Assembly (NCBI RefSeq): GCF_003515945.1
Contig: NZ_QWLM01000016.1
Coordinates: forward strand, 1-64,000
DNA: 64,000 nucleotides
Source: Dermacoccus abyssi
GTDB lineage: Bacteria > Actinomycetota > Actinomycetes > Actinomycetales > Dermatophilaceae
Reading direction: 5' to 3'
Of the stretch, positions 63,869 to 64,000 are shown in pieces. The position numbers and the translations under genes were made by a program. The notes under the pieces are model-generated. The model made no database searches. It worked only from the letters and a program-made list of their open reading frames with translations, and had not been told where the DNA came from. Each line of letters begins with the position of its first letter. Within the stretch, counting starts at the first letter, position 1.

Positions 63869-64000
63869 CACCCAGGCTGTGAACGACCCGTTCGAGGTGG
63901 AACTCGAGCGGGTCGTTCGGCGTTTGCGCGCCCTCAGCCCCGGTGACGAGGCTGGGCAGGGCAGCTCTTGGCGGAGTTCGCTGGGCTCGCTTGTCCAACG
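63861..64000 (+). CDS. possible start of a gene running off the window
   Basis: From GTG 63861 a frame without stops runs to the end of the window (MTDTQAVNDPFEVELERVVR and on). It overlaps the previous gene by eight bases, a common arrangement here, but a strong terminator hairpin (63881-63918) falls inside its first 20 codons, which argues against it. No family can be recognised from ~46 residues. It may instead be untranslated sequence, with the real start beyond the window. Confidence 0.35.
   Translation, partial: MTDTQAVNDPFEVELERVVRRLRALSPGDEAGQGSSWRSSLGSLVQ
63881..63918 (+). terminator. terminator after the Bax-inhibitor-like gene
   Basis: Sixteen-bp stem (63881-63896 / 63903-63918, one U-G) with a six-base loop, 12 bases after the stop codon. 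Confidence 0.75.

Overview
The window is high-GC bacterial DNA (GC-rich third codon positions, frequent GTG and TTG starts). The gene order galU-moeA-moaC-rimJ-sepX, pmt/rsmI, metG-tatD-rpf-ksgA-ispE, glmU-prs-rplY-pth-mfd-mazG-eno-ftsB-DUF501-ppx is the conserved actinobacterial backbone, matching in outline Mycobacterium tuberculosis Rv0985c to Rv1026. Together with the Rpf lipoprotein and the SepX homologue it points to an actinomycete, probably in Micrococcales (a Dermacoccus-like organism is my guess, not shown by the sequence).

Layout. 1-99: 3' end of an ISL3-like insertion sequence. 103-8594: a tightly overlapping operon for a surface polysaccharide (lipid-linked initiating sugar transferase, now 5'-truncated next to the IS; a two-domain glycosyltransferase; flippase; polymerase/ligase; Wzz-like protein; deacetylase; glycosyltransferase). 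8657-12894: a large DUF4011 helicase with a C-terminal endonuclease-like domain, coupled to a small protein. 13025-16597 (minus): mscL, a broken SAF-domain gene, an FmdB/Ruc-type zinc-ribbon protein, a K+/H+ antiporter and 5-formyl-THF cyclo-ligase. 16617-21465: galU, molybdenum-cofactor genes, rimJ and sepX. 21699-25903: a small membrane protein, tRNA-Ala, a frameshifted amino-acid permease and a protein O-mannosyltransferase. 26016-29058: rsmI, two membrane proteins, and a DUF559 nuclease-like gene lying between two copies of a long palindrome. 29106-36904: metG (frame broken at a hairpin), tatD, rpf, ksgA, ispE and an ABC-F protein. 37014-42554: regulators with small target operons, an unusual tRNA-Gln and a region of weaker coding signal. 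42775-48428: glgP, an orphan LuxR-type regulator and two broken genes (alpha/beta hydrolase, LtrA). 48675-64000: the glmU-to-ppx housekeeping block, a class-I-shaped tRNA with a UAA anticodon, and a Bax-inhibitor-1-like membrane protein.

Regulatory pattern. At least fourteen genes have a -10-like hexamer (mostly TAGNNT) ending exactly 6 or 7 nt before the start codon, which is the layout of leaderless transcripts. It settles several starts, and in one case a single 7-bp element appears to serve two divergent genes. Operator palindromes are visible for a TetR, a MarR and a YtrA-type GntR regulator, and a direct repeat resembling an MtrA box lies in front of rpf.

Caution. Six genes have broken reading frames (SAF protein, permease, DUF559 protein, metG, hydrolase, LtrA). 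metG is normally essential, and its break lies in a hairpin. The permease break sits next to a G run. Some of these may be sequence errors rather than biology.
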